Assembly (NCBI GenBank): GCA_009781425.1
Contig: WQYC01000021.1
Location: 1 to 44,354, forward strand
Length of the DNA stretch: 44,354 nucleotides
Direction: 5' to 3'
Origin: Oscillospiraceae bacterium
GTDB lineage: Bacteria; Bacillota; Clostridia; Oscillospirales; Ruminococcaceae
Shown here: positions 25,592 through 32,082 of the stretch, one piece after another
Position numbering within the stretch: the first letter of the stretch is position 1
How the letters are laid out: each line of letters starts with the position of its first letter
Notes under the pieces: model-generated
What the model saw: only the letters and a program-made list of their open reading frames with translations
Databases searched by the model: none
Told to the model about the DNA's origin: nothing
Position numbers and translations under genes: made by a program

Positions 25592-25615
25592 TTTGCTCTC
25601 CTTATGATATACGTG

Positions 25616-25665
25616 TGACGTAGTAATCGTGATTCCATAATATCACAATTACTACGTCATGTCAA
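25616..25665 (-). promoter_or_regulatory. Promoter embedded in a long inverted repeat, ABC-deacetylase operon
   Basis: On the minus strand TTGACA (25660-25665), a 17-base spacer and TATTAT (25637-25642). The region 25616-25659 is an inverted repeat with 18-bp arms (25616-25633 and 25642-25659) that differ at one position; the half-site is close to TGACGTAGTAAT. The repeat covers the whole spacer, the end of the -10 box and the start site, the usual position for a repressor operator. No regulator gene is adjacent. Confidence 0.8.
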
Positions 25666-25683
25666 GTACTTTTTGAAAATTTT

Positions 25684-26940
25684 TTAATCCCGCATTTTTA
25701 TGCTGTTGTATTTAAGACCGAAAATCAGCAGTGCAATCAGGTTCGGAGCCGCCATGAGCCCGTTGAAAATATCCGCCAAGCCCCAAATTATTTCAAGCCG
25801 TGCTGTCGCGCCGATGAAACAGCAGAGGGTGAAAAGAATCATGAACGGCTTCAAAAACCGCTTCCCGAACAGGTATTCAACGCAGACCGAGCCGAAAAGC
25901 GACCAGCCTGACGCTGTCGCGATTGCGAAGAGTGCAATGCACGCCGACAAAAACATATCTGCGTATGCGCCGAATGCGCTCCCAAACGCCGCTGAAGCAA
26001 AAGTCGCGCCGTCGCCGCCGAGCTTATCCGCGCCTGTAACAAGTATAGCCATAGCGGTCAAAACGCAAATTATAACAGTGTCGATGAAAACTGCCAAGGA
26101 AGCCCACATACCTTGCTTTGACGCGGATTCCTCCGAGGACATACAGTTGATGATGACGGCTGTGCCGAGTCCGGCTTCGTTAGAAAAAATCCCGCGCCGA
26201 AACCCCCAGCTCATGCCTCTTATGAGCAACGTCCCTAAAAATCCGCCGCCGACTGCCTTCACGCTGAAAGCTTCCTGTATAATCCGCAGAAACACACCCG
26301 GCACCTCGGAAATATTCACGAGAATCACGGCAAGACAGCCGATTATATAAACCACCGAAAGCGCAGGAATTACCTTTTCTGTGACCTGCCCGAACATCAC
26401 TGCGCCGCCAAAAACGAGCAACCCCACGAGCGTCATTCCCATTAATCCTGAAGTCCAAAGCGGAACGCCGAAGCCTCGTTCAAGCGAGACAGCAAGCGCA
26501 TTCATCTGGGTCATGTTGCCCATGCCGAGGCTTGCAAGTATGCAGCAAAGCGCAAAAAACTTCGCCCAGCCGCCGCCGAGAGCCTTATCTATATAAAAAA
26601 ACGCGCCGCCGAATTTACTGCCATCGGGCTTTGTTCGGCGGAGCTTCATGCCTGTGTACGTTTCTGCATACGCAGTCGCCATGCCGAAAAAAGCCGAAAC
26701 TACCATCCAAAACACCGCACCCGCCCCGCCGAAAGCGATTGCCGTGCCGAGCGCGACGATGTTACCTGTACCGAGCGTTACGGCAAGGGTCGACGTCAGC
26801 GTTTGAAGCGGCGAAAGCGTCTTGCCGTCAGCGGATTTACTGCCGCCGAGAAGCGTGTTTTTTATTATTTTCGGCAGATTTAACTGAAAAAAGCCGAGCC
26901 TTGCGCTCAGATAAATCCCTGTTCCCATGAACAAAATCAA
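25684..26940 (-). CDS. AGCS-family sodium/amino-acid (alanine/glycine) symporter
   Basis: A membrane carrier of at least 418 residues with about ten helices. AGCS motifs are clear: GTGNIVALGTAIAFGGAGAVFWM near residue 57, SFWGMATAYAET-like FGMATAYAETYTG, and SNEAGLGT. The first TTG start (26940) truncates helix 1. The same frame continues upstream without a stop for another 20 codons and encodes INFLNEKLIWGVPAL, which looks like the genuine start of the AGCS first helix, but it contains no ATG, GTG or TTG. True initiation may therefore be at a rare codon (an ATT near 26994 follows AAGGTG, or CTG at 26973). It has no operon partners. Confidence 0.85.
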   Translation of the reverse strand: MILFMGTGIYLSARLGFFQLNLPKIIKNTLLGGSKSADGKTLSPLQTLTSTLAVTLGTGNIVALGTAIAFGGAGAVFWMVVSAFFGMATAYAETYTGMKLRRTKPDGSKFGGAFFYIDKALGGGWAKFFALCCILASLGMGNMTQMNALAVSLERGFGVPLWTSGLMGMTLVGLLVFGGAVMFGQVTEKVIPALSVVYIIGCLAVILVNISEVPGVFLRIIQEAFSVKAVGGGFLGTLLIRGMSWGFRRGIFSNEAGLGTAVIINCMSSEESASKQGMWASLAVFIDTVIICVLTAMAILVTGADKLGGDGATFASAAFGSAFGAYADMFLSACIALFAIATASGWSLFGSVCVEYLFGKRFLKPFMILFTLCCFIGATARLEIIWGLADIFNGLMAAPNLIALLIFGLKYNSIKMRD

Positions 26941-27029
26941 CGCAGGAACGCCCCAGATTAATTTCTCGTTCAGAAAATTTATAAAGTTAATAATATCACA
27001 CCTTGTCCGTTTTTAATATTGTATTCGGA

Positions 27030-27082
27030 ACGCGGCGGTAATAGTATAGCGGTTGACTTTGAGGCGGGGTTGTGGTATAATT
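27030..27082 (+). repeat. Duplicated promoter block, copy 1
   Basis: A 53-bp block starting ACGCGG and ending TATAATT. It aligns with 27746-27793 with two small gaps and three mismatches. Each copy carries the promoter of the following gene. Confidence 0.8.
27053..27081 (+). promoter_or_regulatory. Promoter of hypothetical gene 27112
   Basis: TTGACT (27053-27058), 17 bases, TATAAT (27076-27081). It lies 30 bases before the ATG at 27112, divergent from the AGCS gene. Confidence 0.8.
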
Positions 27083-27111
27083 GGGGGAATTTATATAATG
27101 GGAGGGTAAAA

Positions 27112-27654
27112 ATGTATCTATATCATTATTATGAAAAAGGAAGAACACCTTTTTTGAACCTGTCCGATTTAACCGATGACGAGGCAATCCAACTTCATAC
27201 TAAATTGACAACAGAAAATAATAATTTTGCAAAACGTGATGCCAATGGACAGTATATGCTCCAACGCCGTATAGTTGAAAAACGCGCATATTCTATGTTT
27301 GTCAGAAAGGGTGGCAAACCTCTGCGGAAAGCACCACACTATTCTGTAATGGCAGAAAATGAATTAGACGAGTTAAAGGCGTGGTTTCTTGATTATGGTG
27401 TGGTGAAAATTCCGCTTGACGAGTTTGACAAAAGTACGATTTCTTTTACATACGGCGATTCATACCCCACTTTCAAACCGATTTTCGAAGAAGAACCTGA
27501 ATACAATTTATATCTGTATGATGAGATTTTTGATATTATAAAAGAGCGAGGTATGCCGCCTGTACGCAATGAAAATATGTCATGGTTAGAGCCGAGCTAT
27601 ATTGAAGCACAAATATGGAGCGATGAAACGATAAATAAATATCGAACATTATAA
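27112..27654 (+). CDS. Hypothetical protein, soluble, accessory
   Basis: A 180-residue protein that I do not recognise with certainty. It starts MYLYHYYEKGRTPFLNLSDL, a beginning shared by short uncharacterised proteins in other Bacillota, and is rich in tyrosine and acidic residues. No signal peptide, membrane helix or catalytic motif is visible. GGGAGGG precedes the ATG at 27112; a longer frame to 27019 would cross the promoter. Its base composition is more AT-rich than the carbohydrate genes. It is flanked by the duplicated promoter block upstream and the duplicated spoIIP-leader block downstream, so it looks like one unit of a two-unit array. Confidence 0.65.
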   Translation: MYLYHYYEKGRTPFLNLSDLTDDEAIQLHTKLTTENNNFAKRDANGQYMLQRRIVEKRAYSMFVRKGGKPLRKAPHYSVMAENELDELKAWFLDYGVVKIPLDEFDKSTISFTYGDSYPTFKPIFEEEPEYNLYLYDEIFDIIKERGMPPVRNENMSWLEPSYIEAQIWSDETINKYRTL

Positions 27655-27745
27655 ACATAACCCCGACTGTCCTTTCGCAATCTACGAAGATTATGAAAGG
27701 ACAGGACAAGACATGGACAGAAAAAGAAGCAAAATGAATAAATCA
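27653..27745 (+). repeat. Duplicated spoIIP leader block, copy 1
   Basis: About 90 bp that match 28772-28870: AACATAA, a hairpin (CTGTCCTTTC with GAAAGGACAG, 27667-27676 and 27695-27704, with an inner AATCT/AGATT pair), AGGACAGGACAAGAC, then ATGGACAGAAAAA. Copy 2 is the real leader and start of spoIIP; copy 1 therefore carries a broken spoIIP beginning. Confidence 0.8.
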
Positions 27746-27754
27746 ACGCGGTAA
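27713..27754 (+). pseudogene. Truncated duplicate of the spoIIP N-terminus
   Basis: An ATG and 12 further codons (MDRKRSKMNKSTR) match the start of SpoIIP (MDRKKTKSLKSAL) at the DNA level, including the upstream ribosome binding site. It then reaches TAA where the second promoter block begins. It looks like a remnant left by a tandem duplication or cassette insertion. Confidence 0.7.
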
Positions 27755-27793
27755 TAGTATAGATTGACTTTGAGGCGCGATTGTGGTATAATT
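27746..27793 (+). repeat. Duplicated promoter block, copy 2
   Basis: A 48-bp copy of the block at 27030-27082, placed immediately after the truncated spoIIP start. Confidence 0.8.
27764..27792 (+). promoter_or_regulatory. Promoter of lipoprotein gene 27823
   Basis: TTGACT (27764-27769), 17 bases, TATAAT (27787-27792), identical boxes to the promoter at 27053. Confidence 0.8.
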
Positions 27794-27822
27794 TGAGAAA
27801 ATAATATTTATGGAGAAAAACG

Positions 27823-28764
27823 ATGAAAAAATTTATACTGTTACTTACATTAATTATGCTGTTTATTTTTGCGGCTTGCAGCAATGAAATTGAGCCACAG
27901 GAAATCCCGCAGGACAGCGAAATACTTGAACCCGATGAAATTGACGAAGTCGATGTAGGGGACGAACCCGATGTCCCGCAAGAAGACGAAACAGAATCCG
28001 AAGACCTTTTAGCTTCGTGGGATTTTTCCGCGTTAGAGCTTGTGGGGTATTATTTCGATGAAGATGACCGCTTGGTTATTGATACAGAGGATTGGATTAG
28101 AGTTGGCAAGCCTGAGATAATCAGAGAGTTTTTCTTAGGAACATGGGAAAGCTCAAAAGGTTGGTTTTTAACTATAGACGACATGGAAGAAAGTAGAAGT
28201 TTTTGGCGCTTGTCCAACGGCTTTTATACAGTCGGTGATAATGTGATTGTTTCTTGGCATTTAGATAGCGGGGGACCGGATTATTACTACTGGATTAATA
28301 TGAACGAACCCGACATTTTGTTTTTTCAAACAAAATGGGTGACCACGCTTCATAATACTGTGGATTATGAAACTGCTTATTTTACAAAAACAGACGCGCC
28401 GCTCGATTATCCCGAAGACGGTTATTTAACATGGTTCCGAGAGTGGGAAATTACGCGGACTTATGATATAGACCCCGAAATGCTCACGGACATAGAATTT
28501 TTTCATGAAAAATCGGGTGAGGTTTTAAACCGTGAAGGAGGATGGCGTCATTTTAATATATATTTAATTTACGAAACACCCGAAAAGCTTATATTCAATG
28601 TACCTTTAGACGATTGTGTAGGCATGACCCCGACCTATACGGCGAACGCAATCGTAACGCTTGAAAAAACAGACGGTGAATGGGTTCGCACAATTGAGGT
28701 CAACGAAGTTTCTCGTCGTGAGCTCATAGACAATGAATGGGTTTGGGAGACCGAAGAAGCATAA
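27823..28764 (+). CDS. Lipoprotein of unknown function
   Basis: A 313-residue lipoprotein with lipobox IFAAC (Cys19) and a very acidic linker (residues 20-65: Glu/Asp/Pro-rich) that includes a translated palindromic element (27955-27978, residues VGDEPDVP). The rest is an aromatic- and acid-rich beta domain with WYWIN-like and 'FYTVGDNVIVSWH' segments. It gives no recognisable catalytic motif. GGAG lies 7 bases before the ATG. It is the second unit of the duplicated array and precedes spoIIP; whether it has any sporulation role is unknown. Confidence 0.7.
   Translation: MKKFILLLTLIMLFIFAACSNEIEPQEIPQDSEILEPDEIDEVDVGDEPDVPQEDETESEDLLASWDFSALELVGYYFDEDDRLVIDTEDWIRVGKPEIIREFFLGTWESSKGWFLTIDDMEESRSFWRLSNGFYTVGDNVIVSWHLDSGGPDYYYWINMNEPDILFFQTKWVTTLHNTVDYETAYFTKTDAPLDYPEDGYLTWFREWEITRTYDIDPEMLTDIEFFHEKSGEVLNREGGWRHFNIYLIYETPEKLIFNVPLDDCVGMTPTYTANAIVTLEKTDGEWVRTIEVNEVSRRELIDNEWVWETEEA
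27955..27978 (+). repeat. Covarying palindromic element, 24-bp shortened copy
   Basis: GTAGGG-GACG...GTC-CCG, three bases shorter than the 27-bp form, so the frame is kept. Translated as VGDEPDVP. The following CAAGAAGA is identical to that after the copy at 35130. Confidence 0.6.
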
Positions 28765-28785
28765 AAGAATACAAACATAAAACCG

Positions 28786-28827
28786 CCTGTCCTCTCATAT
28801 AATCTACGAAGATTACGAAAGGACAGG
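28786..28827 (+). promoter_or_regulatory. Hairpin covering the spoIIP ribosome binding site
   Basis: CCTGTCCT (28786-28793) pairs with AGGACAGG (28820-28827), with an inner TAATCT/AGATTA stem. The 3' arm is the only purine-rich ribosome binding site before the spoIIP ATG at 28835, so folding would hide it. No T-run follows. Confidence 0.6.
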
Positions 28828-28834
28828 ACAAGAC

Positions 28835-30028
28835 ATGGACAGAAAAAAAACAAAATCGCTTAAATCCGCGCTGGTGAAAATCGCCGCAGGGCTGACTGCG
28901 GTGCTTGTTTCGCCGCCGCTCGCCGCTTTTGTCGGCGATAACAGCGGAGTTATCGCTTCGCTGTGGGAGGAAGAGCTTTCGGCGCATGAGGAGCGCGAGC
29001 TTGGAAACATAGTTACACTTGAAATGAGCAGCTCTGTACTGCTTTTGTACAAGCCGACAGAGGGCGGCGTTGAAATAATTCCGCAGAAAATCCCGTCGTT
29101 TAATTTCGACATGGATTTTTTAATTCCCGACAAGCATATAAATATAACAAGCGAGCCTGAAGCCGCGCAGGTGCTGTCGCTGAACATAACAGAAGTACGG
29201 GAAGAGCCGCTTGATTTTACTGTTGTTGACGGCAGAATCGTGAAGCTGAATTACGCGCCTAACGTCGGTTTTATTAATTTAGGTTTAGCGGGGCAGGTGC
29301 GCAACGAAACGAATTTAGACCGCGATTATGTCTTCGCGGAAAGCCAAAAGCTACCCGACATAAGGCTCGAACTGAACGGTGAGCCTGAAATTCTAATTAT
29401 GCACACTCACACTACTGAGGCTTTTCAGCCGTGCGGATTTGATTTTTTCGATTCGAGTTATTACGGGCGCAGTCTTGATTCCGACAAGAATATAGTCGCG
29501 GTCGGCGCGGAAATGGCGAAGAGCTTCGCGGAGGCAGGAATTACAGTAATTCACGACGGCACATTGCACGATTATCCCGTGTTCAACGGCGCATATGCCC
29601 GAAGCCAGCAGACGGTGAAGCAAATCCTTGAAGCGTATCCCTCAATCAAAATTGTCTTAGATGTGCATAGAGATGCAATCGAAACAGGCGACGGCTCGCG
29701 GGTTGCGCCTGTGACGCAGGTAGACGGGCGCGATGCGGCGCAGGTGATGATTATTTCGGCGGCTGACGACGGGAACTGGGATATGCCGTATTTTTTGCAC
29801 AATTTTAGGCTTGCCTCGCTTTTTCAACAGTATATGGAATACGATTATCCGGGAATCACTCGCGCAGTTTTGTTTCAATACAGCCAGTATAATCAGCACT
29901 TAACGCCCGGTTCGCTCTTGATTGAAGTAGGCACGCACGGGAATACGCTTGAAGAGGCGAAGTATACGGGGCAGCTGATTGGACGGAGCATGGCGGAGGC
30001 GCTTTTGTCGTTGACAGTTGACAGTTGA
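28835..30028 (+). CDS. spoIIP: Stage II sporulation protein P, peptidoglycan hydrolase
   Basis: A 397-residue SpoIIP. An N-terminal membrane anchor (about 14-36) precedes the SpoIIP amidase/endopeptidase domain, whose zinc/catalytic motifs are visible as IMHTHTTEAF, LDVHRDAI and LIEVGTHGNTLEEA. It degrades septal peptidoglycan during engulfment together with SpoIIM and SpoIID, which are not in the window. The last residues (LTVDS) and the stop codon are supplied by a heptad repeat (30011-30040). The gene is not next to gpr as in Bacillus. A hairpin overlaps its ribosome binding site. Confidence 0.93.
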   Translation: MDRKKTKSLKSALVKIAAGLTAVLVSPPLAAFVGDNSGVIASLWEEELSAHEERELGNIVTLEMSSSVLLLYKPTEGGVEIIPQKIPSFNFDMDFLIPDKHINITSEPEAAQVLSLNITEVREEPLDFTVVDGRIVKLNYAPNVGFINLGLAGQVRNETNLDRDYVFAESQKLPDIRLELNGEPEILIMHTHTTEAFQPCGFDFFDSSYYGRSLDSDKNIVAVGAEMAKSFAEAGITVIHDGTLHDYPVFNGAYARSQQTVKQILEAYPSIKIVLDVHRDAIETGDGSRVAPVTQVDGRDAAQVMIISAADDGNWDMPYFLHNFRLASLFQQYMEYDYPGITRAVLFQYSQYNQHLTPGSLLIEVGTHGNTLEEAKYTGQLIGRSMAEALLSLTVDS

Positions 30029-30040
30029 CAATGGACAGTT
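30011..30040 (+). repeat. Heptad tandem repeat at the end of spoIIP
   Basis: Units TTGACAG, TTGACAG, TTGACAA, TGGACAG and a partial TT. Period seven as at 732-780. The first units encode the SpoIIP C-terminus and stop. Confidence 0.65.
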
Positions 30041-30066
30041 AAGAACGGCGAAAGCCGTTCTTTTTT
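30041..30066 (+). terminator. Rho-independent terminator after spoIIP
   Basis: AAGAACGGC-gaaa-GCCGTTCTT followed by TTTT; a GNRA-type tetraloop and a perfect 9-bp stem. Confidence 0.93.
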
Positions 30067-30093
30067 GCAAGCAGTAGACTTTTTAATAATAAT

Positions 30094-30801
30094 GTGTTAT
30101 TATCAAAGGGGGAAAAGGAAGGGCACGGATATTATCAGTTTCTGACTGAGGGCACAAATGTTTGTGCGAGATGTTCGGCGTTAGATGGCAAGAAGATTAA
30201 AATTTCCGACGCTAAAGCGGGAGAGAATCTGCCGCCGTTGCACCCGAATTGTAGGTGTGAGATTGTGGTGTTGGAGGGGGATTATAAACATGAAACATCC
30301 TTGCCGAGGGCAAAACCGGCAAAGCGAGACGGAAAGCGTGACAGAAAACGTCCTACGAAAACACCGCAGACAACAACTACAACAGCTAAACCTACATCAA
30401 ATATGGTGTTGGGTGAATGCGAAATGGATTGTAATTGTATATATCACAAGGGTACTCATAATGGATTAGATTTTCTTAGAGATTGGAGCAGAGGGGATTC
30501 CAACGACCCGATTTATGCTTCTATAAGCGGCATTGTTACTATTGAAAAAAGCGGAGCTGTTAATAATCCGCACGACAGTAGCGACCCCGGAAATACAATA
30601 CGAATAACCTCCTTGGACGGTAGAATATATACACGATATTTACATTTAAATGAGATTCATGTAGAAAACGGTGATAAAATCAATGCGGGGACTCAAATTG
30701 GAACTATGGGAAATACAGGCTATTCGTTCGGTATGCATTTACATTTTGAAGTATGGGTTGATGGCATAGCTATGAATCCAATGGAATATTTTAACTGGTA
30801 A
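30094..30801 (+). CDS. MuF-type minor-capsid domain fused to M23 metallopeptidase
   Basis: A 235-residue protein with two parts. Residues 12-57 look like the C-terminal cysteine-rich segment of phage Mu F/SPP1 gp7-type minor head proteins (CARC at 24-27, ALDGK, LPPLHPNCRC with Cys53 and Cys55). A basic, Thr-rich linker (70-103) leads to an M23 peptidase domain with His122/Asp126 (HNGLDF), His184 (RYLHL) and HLHFE at 215-219; M23 enzymes cut peptidoglycan cross-bridges. No signal peptide is present. The only usable start is GTG with no ribosome binding site, and the MuF part lacks its usual N-terminal half, so the gene is probably 5'-truncated. Composition is AT-rich, suggesting transfer. Confidence 0.65.
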   Translation: MLLSKGEKEGHGYYQFLTEGTNVCARCSALDGKKIKISDAKAGENLPPLHPNCRCEIVVLEGDYKHETSLPRAKPAKRDGKRDRKRPTKTPQTTTTTAKPTSNMVLGECEMDCNCIYHKGTHNGLDFLRDWSRGDSNDPIYASISGIVTIEKSGAVNNPHDSSDPGNTIRITSLDGRIYTRYLHLNEIHVENGDKINAGTQIGTMGNTGYSFGMHLHFEVWVDGIAMNPMEYFNW

Positions 30802-30815
30802 AGGAAAATTGACTT

Positions 30816-31286
30816 ATGAAGAAACTATTAATTTCGCTTTTTATCATTATTGCTTTTTCAAGCTGTAAAAACAATAATAATGAAATAACCAATCACTTAA
30901 ACCCCATTGTCGAAAACCCTGTAAAGAATCAAGTTACAAACGAAATAAGTGAAAAATTAATAGGCAGATATGAAGTCATAGACAGTATCGTGGATTATTA
31001 TGAAAATATGCTTTATTTTGAAATAAGAGCAGACGGAACAATGGAAATATCACAGCATACTTTTTCGGGACCCGCTATTAGCACTGAAGAAAATATTCAA
31101 TTGATGATTTTATATACCGACACTAAGACAATACTAAGTTTTCAACGTATAGGTGGTGAAAATACATTCGTCGGAAACTCTTTGGCACTTGACTTTATAG
31201 GCGACTATGACTGCACTTATTTCATTTCAATAACTTATAAATCCCATGCGCTTGATGAAGAATTAAAATTTATAAAAGTGAGCTGA
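30816..31286 (+). CDS. Small lipoprotein following the M23 gene
   Basis: A 156-residue lipoprotein (lipobox AFSSC, Cys17) with an Asn-rich linker and a small beta domain (YFEIRADGTMEIS, LILYTDTK-like strands) that resembles generic lipocalin-like or DUF4923-type lipoproteins. I cannot assign a family. It begins 15 bases after the M23 stop, with AAAGGAAAA as a ribosome binding site, so the two are probably co-transcribed. It shares the AT-rich composition of that gene. A protective (immunity-like) role against the neighbouring peptidase is conceivable but unsupported by motifs. Confidence 0.55.
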   Translation: MKKLLISLFIIIAFSSCKNNNNEITNHLNPIVENPVKNQVTNEISEKLIGRYEVIDSIVDYYENMLYFEIRADGTMEISQHTFSGPAISTEENIQLMILYTDTKTILSFQRIGGENTFVGNSLALDFIGDYDCTYFISITYKSHALDEELKFIKVS

Positions 31287-31300
31287 CGCATATAACCCCA

Positions 31301-31342
31301 AAACCTGCAAACCCTACTATAAAAGTAGCAAAGCAGGTTTTT
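31301..31342 (+). terminator. Terminator-like hairpin immediately before sleB
   Basis: AAACCTGC (31301-31308) pairs with GCAGGTTT (31333-31340), with an inner CTAC/GTAG stem, followed by a T-run ending 2 bases before the sleB ATG. It can end the M23-lipoprotein transcript, but it also contains the only ribosome-binding-like bases (GCAGG) of sleB. Confidence 0.65.
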
Positions 31343-31344
31343 CT

Positions 31345-32022
31345 ATGAACTCTTTCTTCAAAATAGGGCTTGTTTCCCTAATAATCGCCGCGTTTTTAGC
31401 GGGCGTTAATAACAAATTCGCACCTGCCGAGCATATCGAGATTTTCTCGGCTTACGGCTCGCGTGGCAGGGAAGTCGAGGTAATTCAGCGGACTCTTCGT
31501 GACTTCGGGCTTTTTTACGGCGAGGTCACCGGCTATTACGGCACGCAGACAGAAGCCGCAGTCCGCCGTTTTCAACAGAACCGCGGACTACCTGCGACAG
31601 GAATCGCCGACAGCGAAACGCTTAGGCTACTCGGAGTTAACGCTGATGCAAGAGGAAACCCCGAAGCAAGCGAAGCGAACATTCAGCTTCTTGCGCGGAT
31701 TATTTCAGCGGAAGCGCGCGGTGAGCCGTATCTCGGGCAGGTCGCGGTCGGCGCGGTAATCATGAACAGGATTCAACACCCGTCGTTTCCCGATACGTTG
31801 GCGGGCGTGATTTATCAGAGCGGCGAGTTTTCGGCGGTTTGGAACGGGCAGTTTGAGCAGCCTGTTTCGCAAACTGCTCTCGCGGCGGCGCGCGACGCGC
31901 TCGCGGGCTGGGACCCGACAGGCGGCGCGGTTTATTTCTACAACCCTGCAAAAACACGCAATGCCTTCCTGCACGCGCGCCCTGTTAACACGACAATCGG
32001 CGGGCATAGGTTCGCGGGTTGA
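31345..32022 (+). CDS. sleB: SleB-type spore cortex-lytic hydrolase
   Basis: A 225-residue exported enzyme: N-terminal hydrophobic segment (about 7-22), a peptidoglycan-binding domain (about 40-95: GREVEVIQRTLRDFGLFYG, TEAAVRRFQQNRGL) and a Hydrolase_2 domain with the catalytic Glu in RIISAEARGEPYLGQVAV, as in SleB/CwlJ lytic transglycosylases that open the spore cortex during germination. SleB and the shorter CwlJ differ by the peptidoglycan-binding domain, which is present here. Its usual partner ypeB is absent. The ribosome binding site is weak and lies in the hairpin just upstream. The -35 box of the next promoter overlaps its stop codon. Confidence 0.85.
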   Translation: MNSFFKIGLVSLIIAAFLAGVNNKFAPAEHIEIFSAYGSRGREVEVIQRTLRDFGLFYGEVTGYYGTQTEAAVRRFQQNRGLPATGIADSETLRLLGVNADARGNPEASEANIQLLARIISAEARGEPYLGQVAVGAVIMNRIQHPSFPDTLAGVIYQSGEFSAVWNGQFEQPVSQTALAAARDALAGWDPTGGAVYFYNPAKTRNAFLHARPVNTTIGGHRFAG

Positions 32023-32066
32023 CAATTAGGTATAAAAGATGTTATAATTCTTCTATAACATCTTTT
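32019..32066 (+). promoter_or_regulatory. Promoter plus inverted repeat upstream of DUF4303 gene
   Basis: TTGACA (32019-32024, overlapping the sleB stop), an 18-base spacer, TATAAT (32043-32048). A perfect 13-bp-arm inverted repeat (AAAAGATGTTATA, 32034-32046, with 32054-32066) covers the -10 box and the start site. It ends just before GGAGG, so it could be an operator or a leader hairpin. Confidence 0.7.
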
Positions 32067-32082
32067 GGAGGTTTGACTAATT

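Noticed and set aside
25700-26350. A 216-codon open frame on the plus strand opposite the AGCS gene
   Set aside because: Antisense to a well-conserved transporter; low-complexity serine/proline/isoleucine composition and no start signal.
27713-27754. MDRKRSKMNKSTR as a real small protein
   Set aside because: Its DNA and ribosome binding site duplicate the spoIIP start and the frame stops where the promoter repeat begins, so a truncated copy is the simpler reading.
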